Source of the DNA: Nitrosospira briensis
GTDB lineage: Bacteria; Pseudomonadota; Gammaproteobacteria; Burkholderiales; Nitrosomonadaceae
DNA: 64,000 nucleotides
Reading direction: 5' to 3'
Assembly: GCF_900115125.1 (NCBI RefSeq)
Contig: NZ_FOVJ01000001.1
Coordinates: 1,025,852 to 1,089,851, forward strand
Positions 53,438 through 63,524 of this stretch are shown here, in pieces. The notes beneath the pieces were generated by a model that saw nothing but the letters and a program-made list of their open reading frames with translations, had not been told where the DNA came from and made no database searches. Position numbers and translations under genes: made by a program. Numbering within the stretch: the first letter of the stretch is position 1; each line of letters begins with the position of its first letter.

Positions 53438-55978
53438 TTATGCGGCAAACTGATTCAAGGGTACATAGTCCTTGATATAATTGGGTATGAGCGTGCGGTA
53501 TTGGTCTGGCACCGCTCTGAAATCGCGCGTCGAGAAGACGGCATTGGTGGCGAGATCGGTATAGTGCTTCGTCTCAATGATGTGGCGAACCTGGTTGCTG
53601 GTGATGTAGGCTTTGAAGTAGTTCTTCAGAGCGGGAATTGCCTCAACTTCCTCGGGCTTGTAGTCTGCCACGAATTTTGAGAACTCTTCTTCAAGCAACT
53701 CATCCTTAGATTTGAAGCGTGGTATCAGACCGAAGATTTTTTCTAAAATTTCGCGAAGGCCAAGACGTCGGTCCACCGCGGCAACTTTACGGAGCTTATC
53801 AAGCGTAAAGAACTCGCTGGGCTTGTCGAAAACTTCACGGTTAACGTAATCAATTACTCGGTCCCACTGCCCCGCCTCCACGGCTTCAACAATGGTTGCG
53901 TTCTCACGCAGGGTGTCCTCAAATTTCTCGTAAAACATGCGATCAATTTTCATGCCCTCGCAACCGATCGTTTCTTCCCGAATGGTGGAGATAATGTCTG
54001 CGCCTAAATGTTCGTATGCTTCACTCTGACTTGCGCCCTCCCCGCCCTCGGTATCACCGCTGATTCGTCCTTTTGGTTTAGGCAGCTTCAGAACCTCATC
54101 GTAGTTGAATTCTTCTTCGAAATATTCACAGTTAGCAAAAAAATCAAAAAGTTTGTATGAAACTTTCTGCGATTCCTTGATGACTTCCTCGATGTCTTTA
54201 TCGAACAGCTGTTCGATAAAGTTGTGTTTGCGGGTGCCTCTCCCTTTGATCTGAATGAAATCAGTGGGCGAAAAGATCGGACGAAAGAGGCCCAGATTGA
54301 GCAAGTCTGGGCAATCGTAGCCGGTGGTCATCATGCCGACGGTAACGCAAACGCGCGCTTTGCTGGTTTTGTAGGTCGGAAGAAAATTGGCACAACCAAG
54401 CAGGTTGTTATTCGTGAAGTTGATCGTGAATTGCTGAGCATCCGGAATTTGTGAGGTCACCTGTACGGCAAAATCGGACCGGTATTTGCCGGGGAACATG
54501 ACGTCCGCCATCAGATTTAGAATCTGCGCCAATCGGGCAGCGTGATTTTGACTCACAGCAAAAATGATGGATTTCCCAATCTCGCCACTAACCGGGTCGC
54601 GGTATGCATGCTCCAGAAAGGTCTTACAAAAAAGCTGGTTGGTAGCATCAGAGAAAAAGCGTTTCTCAAATTCCCGCTGCTTAAAGGTTCCTTTCTGATC
54701 GTCGCCCTGCTCATCTTTGAATTCAACGATAAACCCATCTTCGGACAGAAGCTGTGTCGTAATCTCACTGCGGGCATCCACGACTGTTGGATTAATAAGA
54801 AAGCCATCTTTCACTCCATCGAGCAAGGAATAGCGGAATGTAGGCTGGCCATCATCGCAACCGAAAGTGCGATACGTATCAAGCAGTAGGCGGCACTCTA
54901 AGTCGCGCTGATCTTTGGTAGAGGGCTTTGCTTTGTCAAACTTCTTGAGATAGTCGCGAGGTGTAGCAGTGAGTCCAAGTTTGTAGCCAATAAAGTAATC
55001 GAAGACTGCACGGGCATTGCCACCGATCGAACGGTGCGCTTCATCGGAGATAACCAGATCAAAATCGGTCGGCGAGAATAACTGCCGGTACTTGTTGTTG
55101 AAGAGGAGCGACTGGACGGTAGTGACAACGATTTCCGCGCGCCTCCAATCATCGCGATTTTCTTTGTAGATAACAGTTCGGTAATCGTTGGCGAGCACCT
55201 TACGGAAAGCTTTCTTGGCTTGGTCTTCAAGCTCTAAACGATCCACGAGGAAGAGCACGCGGCAAGCGTTACCTGTACCCAGAAAGAGTTTGATGACAGC
55301 CGCGGAAGTGAGCGTCTTGCCTGTACCGGTGGCCATCTCAAACAGAAAACGGTCCTTGCCGTCCTTGACTCCACTTTGTAAGGCGTATATGGCTTTTCGC
55401 TGATAGGATCGAAGAAAGCGCAATCCGTTGACGTCTATGAATCCTTGGCGCTCGGCCTCATTCTTCCATGCTGCCTCGGTGACATAGCTGGGACGCTGAG
55501 TGAGAACAATGTAGTCGTCTAAGACTGTCTCGCTGATGAGGCGCACGGGATCGGGAACGGTTTTTTGGTAACCAATTACCGAAGTAGGTGTGGGGAACGC
55601 CGTAATGATATAAGGATTTCCGCGCTCCAGATCCCAGAAGTAATGCAGGTTGCCGTTGGAAAGAATAATGAATCGGCAGTTCTGGGAACGTGAATACTTG
55701 CGCGCTTGTTCTTTGCCAACGAGCGGATTTTTGTCTTCAGCCTTTGCTTCGAGGACGATAAAGGGAAAGCCTTTCTCGTTGAGAAGAAGAAAATCAATAA
55801 ACCCTTTTGATGATTTTTCGAAGTTTTCACCTAACTCATCAAGATCTGCAGTCTTGATGGTAACGCCAGGCTCAAGCTGGATGTTTGCAGGTGAGTTGCC
55901 ATCGGCGAAGAAATGCCAACTTGCAGCTTCGAGCAATCTATTAATCTTAATTCGGGCTGTAGCTTCTTTGTTGGACAC
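53438..55978 (-). CDS. hsdR: Type I restriction enzyme R subunit
   Basis: The 846-residue protein begins with a GTG. It has a PD-(D/E)xK nuclease-like domain (Asp62; Glu77 and Lys79 in IVLEAKAED), then SF2 translocase motifs: Walker A EMATGTGKTLTSAAV, DEAH in LVISDEAHRS, a TAT motif GLTATPRDYLKK, and motif VI IKGRGTRKHNF. The end is the usual C-terminal helical domain of EcoEI-type R subunits. It is the first gene of the operon with the fused M-S gene. It cleaves DNA lacking the methylation set by its partner. Confidence 0.93.
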   Translation of the reverse strand: MSNKEATARIKINRLLEAASWHFFADGNSPANIQLEPGVTIKTADLDELGENFEKSSKGFIDFLLLNEKGFPFIVLEAKAEDKNPLVGKEQARKYSRSQNCRFIILSNGNLHYFWDLERGNPYIITAFPTPTSVIGYQKTVPDPVRLISETVLDDYIVLTQRPSYVTEAAWKNEAERQGFIDVNGLRFLRSYQRKAIYALQSGVKDGKDRFLFEMATGTGKTLTSAAVIKLFLGTGNACRVLFLVDRLELEDQAKKAFRKVLANDYRTVIYKENRDDWRRAEIVVTTVQSLLFNNKYRQLFSPTDFDLVISDEAHRSIGGNARAVFDYFIGYKLGLTATPRDYLKKFDKAKPSTKDQRDLECRLLLDTYRTFGCDDGQPTFRYSLLDGVKDGFLINPTVVDARSEITTQLLSEDGFIVEFKDEQGDDQKGTFKQREFEKRFFSDATNQLFCKTFLEHAYRDPVSGEIGKSIIFAVSQNHAARLAQILNLMADVMFPGKYRSDFAVQVTSQIPDAQQFTINFTNNNLLGCANFLPTYKTSKARVCVTVGMMTTGYDCPDLLNLGLFRPIFSPTDFIQIKGRGTRKHNFIEQLFDKDIEEVIKESQKVSYKLFDFFANCEYFEEEFNYDEVLKLPKPKGRISGDTEGGEGASQSEAYEHLGADIISTIREETIGCEGMKIDRMFYEKFEDTLRENATIVEAVEAGQWDRVIDYVNREVFDKPSEFFTLDKLRKVAAVDRRLGLREILEKIFGLIPRFKSKDELLEEEFSKFVADYKPEEVEAIPALKNYFKAYITSNQVRHIIETKHYTDLATNAVFSTRDFRAVPDQYRTLIPNYIKDYVPLNQFAA

Positions 55979-56160
55979 GCGGTATTTCTATCTAATGTGA
56001 AAAGGGTTGCTGTCATGGGAATCTATGGCTGATTTAGCCTCGCCCACGGCCCACACGCGACCATTCGCTGATATTTACCCTAGAGCTCGAGCATAATACT
56101 TACAGGATCCATTTTGTTCAAATCGAGCAACATACATGTTCCTGAGGTCGACAGCCGTTT

Positions 56161-56676
56161 TCATTTCACACGTTCGGATAATGCGGTGGCAATTGCGGAC
56201 TCGGAAAGGCCCTTGCGCATGATACGGTCAGCCGGAGAGCCTGCCATGCCACCGTAACCGTTTTGCCAAGTTATACCTGCAAGTAACTTACCATTGTGAG
56301 TGCTATTCATCCGGACACTGGCGCTCTGCGGCTGCTGGTCGTAGCCTCCAGCAGCCCGTACAATGAGAAATGCATCGATACCCTGATCTTTGAGCTTAGC
56401 CAATCCTTCCGGTCTAGATATTTCAATTTCATCTAAATTGAGCCGTACCATCATGCTACTGGTAGACGACGGGTCAATTATCGTAAAACCACGATTTGCA
56501 AGTTCGATCCCTACCGCATCAGTAAGCAGGCCACCACCAGGCGCAAGCGCAATAACCGAAACGCTGTGTTTCACCTGCGAGGCCATTGGCGCGGATGACA
56601 TCTTAGATGTAGCGCAACCAGTCGTAACAATAACTGCGGCAGACAGCAAGGCAACCAACATTCTCTTGTTCTTCAC
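56161..56676 (-). CDS. Lipoprotein of unknown function
   Basis: The N-terminus MKNKRMLVALLSAAVIVTTG-C has a lipobox (VTTGC). The 171-residue body includes a CsgG-like pattern (VIALAPGGGLLTDAVGIELA, NRGFTIIDPSSTSSMMVRLN) and ends in ESAIATALSERV. It may belong to an outer-membrane lipoprotein group related to the fold of CsgG/TolB N-domains, but I am not sure. Single gene between hsdR and broken ligD. Confidence 0.6.
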   Translation of the reverse strand: MKNKRMLVALLSAAVIVTTGCATSKMSSAPMASQVKHSVSVIALAPGGGLLTDAVGIELANRGFTIIDPSSTSSMMVRLNLDEIEISRPEGLAKLKDQGIDAFLIVRAAGGYDQQPQSASVRMNSTHNGKLLAGITWQNGYGGMAGSPADRIMRKGLSESAIATALSERVK

Positions 56677-57013
56677 TTCATTCCCTCTTGTCTCTTTTTA
56701 TGGAAATTGTAGGAGGCAAAATTTTGATGCCCCCGGTCCCCGTATTCTAGGGGCTTTCTTGGTTAAGGGTATTGGACTTAGGTACACCAGACACAGAGAA
56801 GGGGTATTGCAAAGTTGAACCGTCATGACTCTGCTGGGCAAATATCCTCGATTCTGCAAATATGTATCCTGGATGATTGCCTCATCACTAATCAGTCGGA
56901 TAAAGTTCAGGATAGTCATGACCTGGGGGAGTTACCGACAGACTTCTCCGCAGGAATTGCGGAATTCCCAATTAAAGGGCTTTATCTTTCCATTACCGGA
57001 TTACCCTTGAAAT
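56677..57013. other. Intergenic stretch
   Basis: No gene seen. Short frames on both strands lack protein features. Confidence 0.5.
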
Positions 57014-59536
57014 ATGGCAAAGCCGGATTTACTCAAACCCTACCGGGCTAAACGCAATTTCTCGGTAACATCAGAACCGAGCGGGATAGATCAGCGCCCC
57101 AGCTCCCAGGCGGCGTTATCCTTTGTCGTCCAGAAACATTGGGCCAGCCGCCTGCATTATGATTTCCGGCTTGAACTGGACGGAGCCATGAAAAGTTGGG
57201 CGGTCCCCAAAAGTGCCGAGCTTCGATCCCAGCGATAAAAGGATGGCAGTTCATGTCGAGGACCACCCCATCTCCTATAACCGCTTTGAAGGCCAGATCG
57301 CGGCTGGGGAGTATGGCGCCGGAAAAGTCATCATCTGGGACAAGGGGACCTGGACTCCGCTGGAAGATCCCAAAAAAGGCTATGGCGCGGGCAAGCTTAA
57401 ATTCGCACTGCACGGCCATAAGCTGAAAGGCATCTGGGCGCTGGTTCGGATCCACAATAAGGAAGAAACCAAGCAGGAGCCCTGGCTGCTCATCAAGGAA
57501 AAAGATGAATATGTTCGCCCCGCCAGTGAATACAGCGTAGTGGATGAAATGCCTGATAGCGTAGCCGGACTGGAAATGCCGGGTTCGCTAAGCGGTGTAA
57601 AGGCTGCCAGTGCCAAAGCGTCGCCAAAAAAGAAAAAAGCGTCCGGTTTGCCGGATTTGCCTGGAAACGCACTCAAGGCCGACCTTCCTCATGCGCTCAA
57701 GCCGCAGCTCGCCACGCTGGTCGATGGCCCCCCAATGACCCGGTTGAGTGGACCTACGAAATCAAATTCCACGGCTACCGGATACTCGCTCGCATAGACG
57801 GCGAGAAAGTCCAGCTTTTCACCCGTAACGGCAATGACTGGTCCCATAAAATGCCGCATATCGTAAAAGCAATCGGCGAAATGGGCTTCAAAAGCGGATG
57901 GTTCGATGGGGAAGTCGTCGTACCCGACGAGCAGGGAATTCCGGACTTCCAGGCATTGCAAAACGCTTTTGACAGTTCACGCACGCAACACATCATCTAT
58001 TTCGTTTTTGATGTCCCCTTTTATGCTGGTTTTGACTTAAGAGCGGCACCGCTCACCGAACGCAGGGAACTCCTCAAAGGGCTATTCGAGACTCGCTCCT
58101 CAGAAACGGTACATTTCGGCGAGACTTTTGACGTGCCTGCAAACGACATCATTGCTTCTGCCTGCCGCATGGGCCTGGAAGGTGTCATTGGCAAACGCAA
58201 GTCCTCGACCTATGTCTCTCGCCGCTCCCCTGATTGGATAAAACTGAAATGCAGTCAGCGACAGGAATTCGTCATCGGCGGCTACACCGACCCGCAGGGT
58301 TCACGGGTAGGGATCGGCTCGCTTTTGCTGGGCTTCTACGATGCAGAAAAAAAACTGCGCTACGCCGGCAATGTCGGTACTGGATTTAGCGCTAAAACCC
58401 TGCATGATCTGAAGGCGAAGCTGAGCAAGATCGAAGCTGCCACCAATCCCTTTGCCGAAGCCACCGGCATCGGCCGCAATGTCCATTGGGTGAAACCGAC
58501 ACTGGTTGCCGAGGTCGCCTTTGCCGAATGGACCTGGGACGGCCATATCCGCCACTCGGTGTTTCATGGCTTAAGATCGGATAAGAAGGCCGAGGTAATC
58601 GTGCGCGAAACACCGGTTCATTCTACCGCCATGAAACCTGACTCGGCGACCCTGCCGGCATCCCTGCGCGTAACCAACCCGGAACGGGTAATCGATCCCG
58701 CCAGCGGCTTCACCAAAATAGACCTAGTACGCTACTATGGCCTGGTCGCTCCCCTGATGCTCGAGCACCTCAAGGGCAGGCTGGTATCGCTGGTGCTCGC
58801 ACCGGACCGGATCACGGGGCAACTGTTTTTTCAGAAGCACCTGGAAAAAGCCAATATGCCCGGCGTCAATCAGCTCGACCCGGCGCTGGATCCTGATCAT
58901 CCGTCCTTTCTGGAAATCCCCATCGCTGAGGGCATCCTGTCAGCGGCGCAAATGAATGGGATCGAATTTCACACCTGGAACGCCACAAAGAACGCTATCG
59001 GCAAACCCGACCGAATGACATTTGACCTCGACCCTGGAGAGGGGCTTGAGTGGAGCCATATGCAGGAAGCGGCGGAGCTCGTGCGCGTGTTTCTCAATGA
59101 GCTAGAGTTGAAATCCTTCCTCAAGGCCAGCGGAGGAAAGGGCTTGCATGTTGTGGTTCCGCTCAAAAGGCTGCGTGACTGGGATACGGTAAAGGATTTT
59201 TCCGAGGCTATCGTCGTGCATCTGGCGAAGACGATACCCCAGCGTTTTGTGGCGAAGAGCGGCCCGAGCAACCGGAGGGGAAAAATCTTTATCGATTACC
59301 TGCGCAATGGCTTTGGCGCCACGACCGTATGCGCCTGGTCAGTTCGTGCCCGCTCAGGCATGGGAGTGTCGGTGCCGCTGGCCTGGGAAGAACTGGCGGG
59401 GCTGACGAGTGCAGACCGCTGGACTGCCTCCAACATTCATGACCGGTTGGATAGAGGAAATGAGCCGTGGTCCGACTATGAAGCGGCAAGGCAATCCATA
59501 TTACCGGCAATGAAAATATTGGGGTTCAAACGGTAG
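57014..59536 (+). pseudogene. ligD: DNA ligase D, two frameshifts
   Basis: The gene encodes in order a phosphoesterase domain ([20 protein letters not shown]), the ATP-dependent ligase (from about 57740) and the primase-polymerase (DLVRYYGLVAPLMLEHLKGR, FDLDPGEGLEWSHM). An extra base near 57220 shifts KSAELRSQR to [18 protein letters not shown], and a lost base near 57735 shifts VDGPPMTRL to DPVEWTYEIKFHGYR. The ligase motif I is KFHG where the family has K-x-D-G, so even the repaired frame has an altered active site (codon at 57770). The last piece, 57851-59536, stays open for 561 codons. LigD normally works with Ku in end joining; no ku gene is in the window. Confidence 0.85.
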
Positions 59537-59557
59537 GAGGCATGGCCCCGCATAAAG

Positions 59558-60726
59558 TGTACTAATCATGACTTAATCTGACATTTCTGTTGTAATTGAT
59601 GAAAACAGGAGAGTCAAGATGAACGTGATGACGGAACGGAAGATCATTCGGAACAAGGTAGGCCTGCTCAAACTGGCTGAGCAGTTGGAGAGCGTATCGA
59701 AGGCCTGCAAGGTGATGGGATTTAGCCGCGATAGTTTTTATCGCTTCAAGGAATTGTACGAGCAAGGTGGAGAAGCTGCGCTGCAGGAGATCAGCCGGCG
59801 CAAGCCGATCCTGAAGAACCGGGTGGATCCAGCGCGAGGAGGCGGTGGTGAGCTTCGCGCTGGAGCAGCCAGCCTACGGGCAACTGCGAGTATCGAACGA
59901 ACTGAAGAAGCGCGGTGTGTTCATCTCGTCAGGCGGGGTACGCTCGATCTGGCAGCGCCATGACCTGGAGACGTTCAAGAAGCGCCTGGCGGCGCTGTCG
60001 GCCAAGGTGGCGCAGGATGGGTTGATCCTGACCGAAGACCAACTGCGTGCGCTGGAGAAAGCACGGGAAGAGAAGGAAGCGCACGGGGAGATCGAGACCG
60101 AGCACCCCGGATACCTGGGCAGCCAGGATACCTACTACGTAGGCAATATCAAGGGCGTTGGGAGAATCTACCAGCAAACCTTCATCGATACCTACTGCAA
60201 GGTGGCAATGGTCAAGCTGTACGATCACAAGCATGCCATCACGGCCGCCGACATGCTCAACGATCGGGTACTTCCGTGGTACGAGGAACACGGTGTACCT
60301 TTGCTGCGCATCCTGACCGACCGCGGCAGCGAGTATTGCGGCAACCGCGAGCAGCACGAATACGCGCTGTATCTTGACCTGGAAGGCATTGACCACACCA
60401 GGACAAAAACGAAGAGTCCGCAGACCAACGGCATCTGCGAGCGCTTCCATCAAACGATCCAGAACGAATTCTACGCCACCGCTTTCCGCCGTAAGCTATA
60501 TCATTCGCTGGAAGAGTTGCAAGCCGATGTAGACATCTGGATGAAGGACTACAATGAACAGCGTACGCACTCTGGCAAGCACTGCTTTGGCAAGACGCCG
60601 ATGCAGACCTTCATTGATAGTCGGCATCTGGCGTTGGAAAAACAATTGGATCGGGCAATGCAGGATCCCGTGTCCGTGGCCCCTACGGCCTAACACTGTC
60701 TGTCAGATTAAGTTTAGGTTAGGACA
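59558..60726 (+). mobile_element. IS481-type insertion sequence
   Basis: The 1169-bp element has 26-bp terminal inverted repeats: left at 59558-59583 and right at 60701-60726, matching at TGT-CTAA-C and then ACTTAATCTGACA. The 7-bp CATAAAG directly repeated at 59551-59557 and 60727-60733 is the target-site duplication. It inserted 21 bp after the ligD stop codon. It carries one transposase gene, broken by a frameshift. Confidence 0.92.
59619..60693 (+). pseudogene. IS481-family transposase, frameshifted
   Basis: The N-terminal HTH part ([20 protein letters not shown]) runs in one frame to KPILKNRV, after which the adjacent frame continues as [20 protein letters not shown] to the end at 60693. 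The DDE residues are in place: DTYYVG and FIDTY, LLRILTDRGSEYCG, and TNGICERFHQT. A single-base change near 59830 accounts for the shift. It could be a programmed frameshift, but relatives are usually one frame, so inactivation is likelier. Confidence 0.85.
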
Positions 60727-60742
60727 CATAAAGACCTTCTCA

Positions 60743-61444
60743 TTACCGCGTTAATTCGTTTATCGGTGTTATCAACTCTCTCCTATTGTTATTCGGATCG
60801 ACTCGGTTCACTGCTCTATCTACTCTCCACCAGGTAAAGGCTTCGGTAGGCAAAGAGCGCGTGTGCGCGATGTGCACCGCTTCCTCAACCGGCGTATCAG
60901 GGTCCATCCAGCGCCACGCGTCCTCCGGTTCCAGCACAACAGGCCGACGGTCATGTATATCCACCATGCCGCCTTCACAGTCCTCGGTGACGATGACGAA
61001 TCCGACTTCAACGTCTTGCTCGGTGTAGGGGCGGAAGTTAGTTAGCCCAGCCATGAAAATCGGCGCCTCGACCTTACGGGTGATATACCAAGGCTGCTTC
61101 TTGCTGCCCTCTACCGTCCACTCGAACCAACCCCCCCCAGGAATGATTACCCTTCCCTCCCGGAACATGTGCCGGAAATAGCGCCCTGTCAGGGCTTTTT
61201 CTACACGCGCATTGATCCATGGGCGTCTCTTGGCGGCCCCCTCAGCTGGCGTGCGATAGCCCCAGGTTGCGTAGTCAGACTGCAGCTTACCGTTTAGGGT
61301 GTGCAGCATCAGCGGTGCGCTGCCAGGGCTGACGTTGTATTGAGGAACGGTATCTCCCCCCTGCCATTCATGGCCGTGCGTATCCGCGCCCAACACTCGA
61401 GCGTAATGCCTGCGCGTTCCGGATTGCTCGAATCGTCCACACAT
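60743..61444 (-). CDS. SOS response-associated peptidase (SRAP/YedK family)
   Basis: The 233-residue protein begins MCGRFEQ, with Cys2 that becomes the N-terminal nucleophile after Met removal, and has RVIIPGGGWFEWTVEG and HIAHTRSLPTEAF, the SRAP active-site segments. The family forms thiazolidine crosslinks to abasic sites in single-stranded DNA to protect them. It is divergent from umuDC across the candidate operator at 61493, so it is probably induced by DNA damage. Confidence 0.92.
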   Translation of the reverse strand: MCGRFEQSGTRRHYARVLGADTHGHEWQGGDTVPQYNVSPGSAPLMLHTLNGKLQSDYATWGYRTPAEGAAKRRPWINARVEKALTGRYFRHMFREGRVIIPGGGWFEWTVEGSKKQPWYITRKVEAPIFMAGLTNFRPYTEQDVEVGFVIVTEDCEGGMVDIHDRRPVVLEPEDAWRWMDPDTPVEEAVHIAHTRSLPTEAFTWWRVDRAVNRVDPNNNRRELITPINELTR

Positions 61445-61492
61445 GTCTCGATTGTAATCCCCTAGGCCGACGCTTTATACTAGCATCCTTCC

Positions 61493-61506
61493 AGAACGAT
61501 TGTTCT
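61493..61506. promoter_or_regulatory. Candidate LexA operator
   Basis: AGAAC, GATT, GTTCT: a perfect dyad GAAC-N4-GTTC two bases upstream of the umuD ATG and 49 bp from the SRAP start. The form is like the Gram-positive LexA box and unlike the CTG-N10-CAG box of enterobacteria. Confidence 0.5.
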
Positions 61507-61508
61507 CT

Positions 61509-61979
61509 ATGAACCCGATAATTCGGCTCGCGTCACGCACCCCTGTATCGTTACCTGACTTGCCGCCGGCCGCCACCGACCCCGAACTCTGTCTGTTGCC
61601 CCTGCTGCAGCACCGCATTCCAGCAGGCTTCCCCTCCCCTGCTGACGAATACTTGGAATCCGCGCTCGATCTAAATAACTACCTGGTGCGTAACAAGACC
61701 GCGACCTTTTTTTTTCGCGTGATTGGGGACTCCATGACCGGGGCCAACATCCACGATGGCGACCTGCTGGTGGTGGACCGCTCGATTGAGCCCAGGCATG
61801 GCCATATTGTGCTTGCAGTCATCAATAACGAATACACGGTCAAACGCCTTTATCGCCATCATGGAGTGATCGAGCTCCATGCAGAGAATCCGGCTTACCC
61901 GCCGATTCGTTTCAGCGAGCACGAGGAACTGCAGGTGTGGGGTGTGGGGACCGGAGCGGTAGCGCGTTTCGCCGTGTAG
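61509..61979 (+). CDS. umuD: Pol V autoproteolytic subunit
   Basis: From the ATG at 61509 the 156-residue protein has the self-cleavage site [12 protein letters not shown] (Ala39-Gly40), Ser75 in VIGDSMTGA and Lys112 in YTVKRLY, the Ser-Lys pair of the LexA/UmuD peptidases. Its N-terminal arm is a little longer than in E. coli. It is one base upstream of umuC. RecA-stimulated self-cleavage makes the active form that joins UmuC. Confidence 0.94.
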   Translation: MNPIIRLASRTPVSLPDLPPAATDPELCLLPLLQHRIPAGFPSPADEYLESALDLNNYLVRNKTATFFFRVIGDSMTGANIHDGDLLVVDRSIEPRHGHIVLAVINNEYTVKRLYRHHGVIELHAENPAYPPIRFSEHEELQVWGVGTGAVARFAV

Positions 61980-61980
61980 C

Positions 61981-63291
61981 ATGGCGACAGATGCAAGCCC
62001 CAGCCGGCAGCTCTTTGCGCTGGTGGACGTCAATAACTTCTATGTGAGTTGCGAACGGGCATTCAACCCGTCCCTTGAAAACCGGCCGGTGGTTGTCCTC
62101 TCCAACAACGACGGCTGCGCTATTGCGCGATCCAATGAAGTAAAGGCGCTCGGCATCAGGATGGGCGCGCCCTGCTTCCAGTTGAAGGAACTGGCGGACA
62201 AATACGATATCGTCGCCCTCTCCTCCAACTATGCGCTCTACGGCGACATGTCCAACCGCGTCGCGGCGATGCTGCGGGACTATAGCCCCCATATGGAAGT
62301 GTATTCCATCGATGAAAGCTTTCTGACCTTGAATGGGCTGGGCAGTCTGTGGCCAACCTCAGCCTACATGGGGCAATCCATCCGCCATCGCATACGCCAG
62401 TGGACGGAACTACCGGTATGCGTGGGCATAGGCGCGTCCAAGACGCTGGCGAAGCTTGCGAATCATATAGCCAAGAAGCAGCCCCGGTTCAATGGCGTCT
62501 GTGATCTAGCGACCATGCCGCTGGCAGAGACCGATGCATTGCTCTCCGGCATAGAGGTCGGGGAAGTATGGGGTGTAGGCCCGCGCATAGGGTCGCAGTT
62601 GCACGCGGCTGGGATCAGCACGGTCAAGGCCTTGCGTGACACGCCCCTATCCTGGCTGCGCGCAAGGTTTGGGGTAGTGATGGAGCGCACCGGCAACGAG
62701 TTGCGCGGACTGTCATGCCTGACGCTGGAAGAAGTCGCCCCGCCCCGAAAACAGATCATTTCCTCCCGCTCATTCGGCCAGCCGGTCCGGGCCTTGCCAC
62801 ACTTGAGCGAGTCCGTCGCCGGCCACGCGAGCAGCGCTGCGGAAAAACTGCGCCGCCAAAACGGGGTGTGCGGCGCCATCCAGGTATTCATCCAGACCAA
62901 TCGCTTCCGGGAGCAAGATCCCCAGTACAGCAACAGCATGGTTGTTCCTCTGCCAAACGAGAGCTCCGATACCCGCCTGCTGGTGCGCGCCGCCCTGTTC
63001 GGACTCAAGCAAATCTACCGGGCGGGCTATACCTATAATAAAGCCGGGGTGATGCTCATAGATATCGGTGAAGCACGGACAATACAGGGCTCGTTGCTTG
63101 CCCAACATGGAACCGGCAATCGTTCCGATGGATTGATGAAAGCAATCGATGCCTTGAACCTGCGCTATGGGCGCAATACCGTATCGGTATTTTCTTCAGT
63201 CGCTCCCAAGCCCTGGGCCATGCGCCGGGAAAACACCTCGCCCTGCTACACGACAAGATGGAGCGATGTGCCGGTTGCTTATGCGCATTAG
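61981..63291 (+). CDS. umuC: Pol V catalytic subunit, Y-family polymerase
   Basis: The 436-residue protein opens with [20 protein letters not shown] and contains [33 protein letters not shown] (catalytic Asp-Glu) and [20 protein letters not shown]. The C-terminal part includes the UmuC-specific domain ([20 protein letters not shown]). It carries out error-prone bypass of lesions as UmuD'2C. It is slightly longer than the E. coli protein. Confidence 0.95.
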   Translation: MATDASPSRQLFALVDVNNFYVSCERAFNPSLENRPVVVLSNNDGCAIARSNEVKALGIRMGAPCFQLKELADKYDIVALSSNYALYGDMSNRVAAMLRDYSPHMEVYSIDESFLTLNGLGSLWPTSAYMGQSIRHRIRQWTELPVCVGIGASKTLAKLANHIAKKQPRFNGVCDLATMPLAETDALLSGIEVGEVWGVGPRIGSQLHAAGISTVKALRDTPLSWLRARFGVVMERTGNELRGLSCLTLEEVAPPRKQIISSRSFGQPVRALPHLSESVAGHASSAAEKLRRQNGVCGAIQVFIQTNRFREQDPQYSNSMVVPLPNESSDTRLLVRAALFGLKQIYRAGYTYNKAGVMLIDIGEARTIQGSLLAQHGTGNRSDGLMKAIDALNLRYGRNTVSVFSSVAPKPWAMRRENTSPCYTTRWSDVPVAYAH

Positions 63292-63311
63292 TGCCCCTGT
63301 TCCTGTCCGTT

Positions 63312-63524
63312 CTACTCCATCATGTGCTGCCGCGCCCGTTCCTGACCCCTCAAAATGCTCCGTATTTCCCGCATTTGCTTCCGCCATCCGCCTTTATATC
63401 CACGCTTGGCAGACTCGGCCTTACCTTCAGGAGTTTTCGGTCCTGTGGATTTTTCCCATGGTTTCCACTTTCTGATTAACTCGGCCCGTAAGCGCCGGTA
63501 TTCCTGTGTCCGTTCGTAGCTCAT
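63312..63524 (-). CDS. Small basic protein, downstream of the phage-type hypothetical
   Basis: From the ATG at 63524 the 70-residue protein reads EYRRLRAELIRKWKPWEKST and GPKTPEGKAESAKRGYKGG. The GPKTPEGKA pattern is a recurring feature of small proteins in proteobacterial genomes, without known role. Its start overlaps the end of the gene at 63427 by 98 bp in another frame, so the two may be translationally linked. Confidence 0.55.
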   Translation of the reverse strand: MSYERTQEYRRLRAELIRKWKPWEKSTGPKTPEGKAESAKRGYKGGWRKQMREIRSILRGQERARQHMME

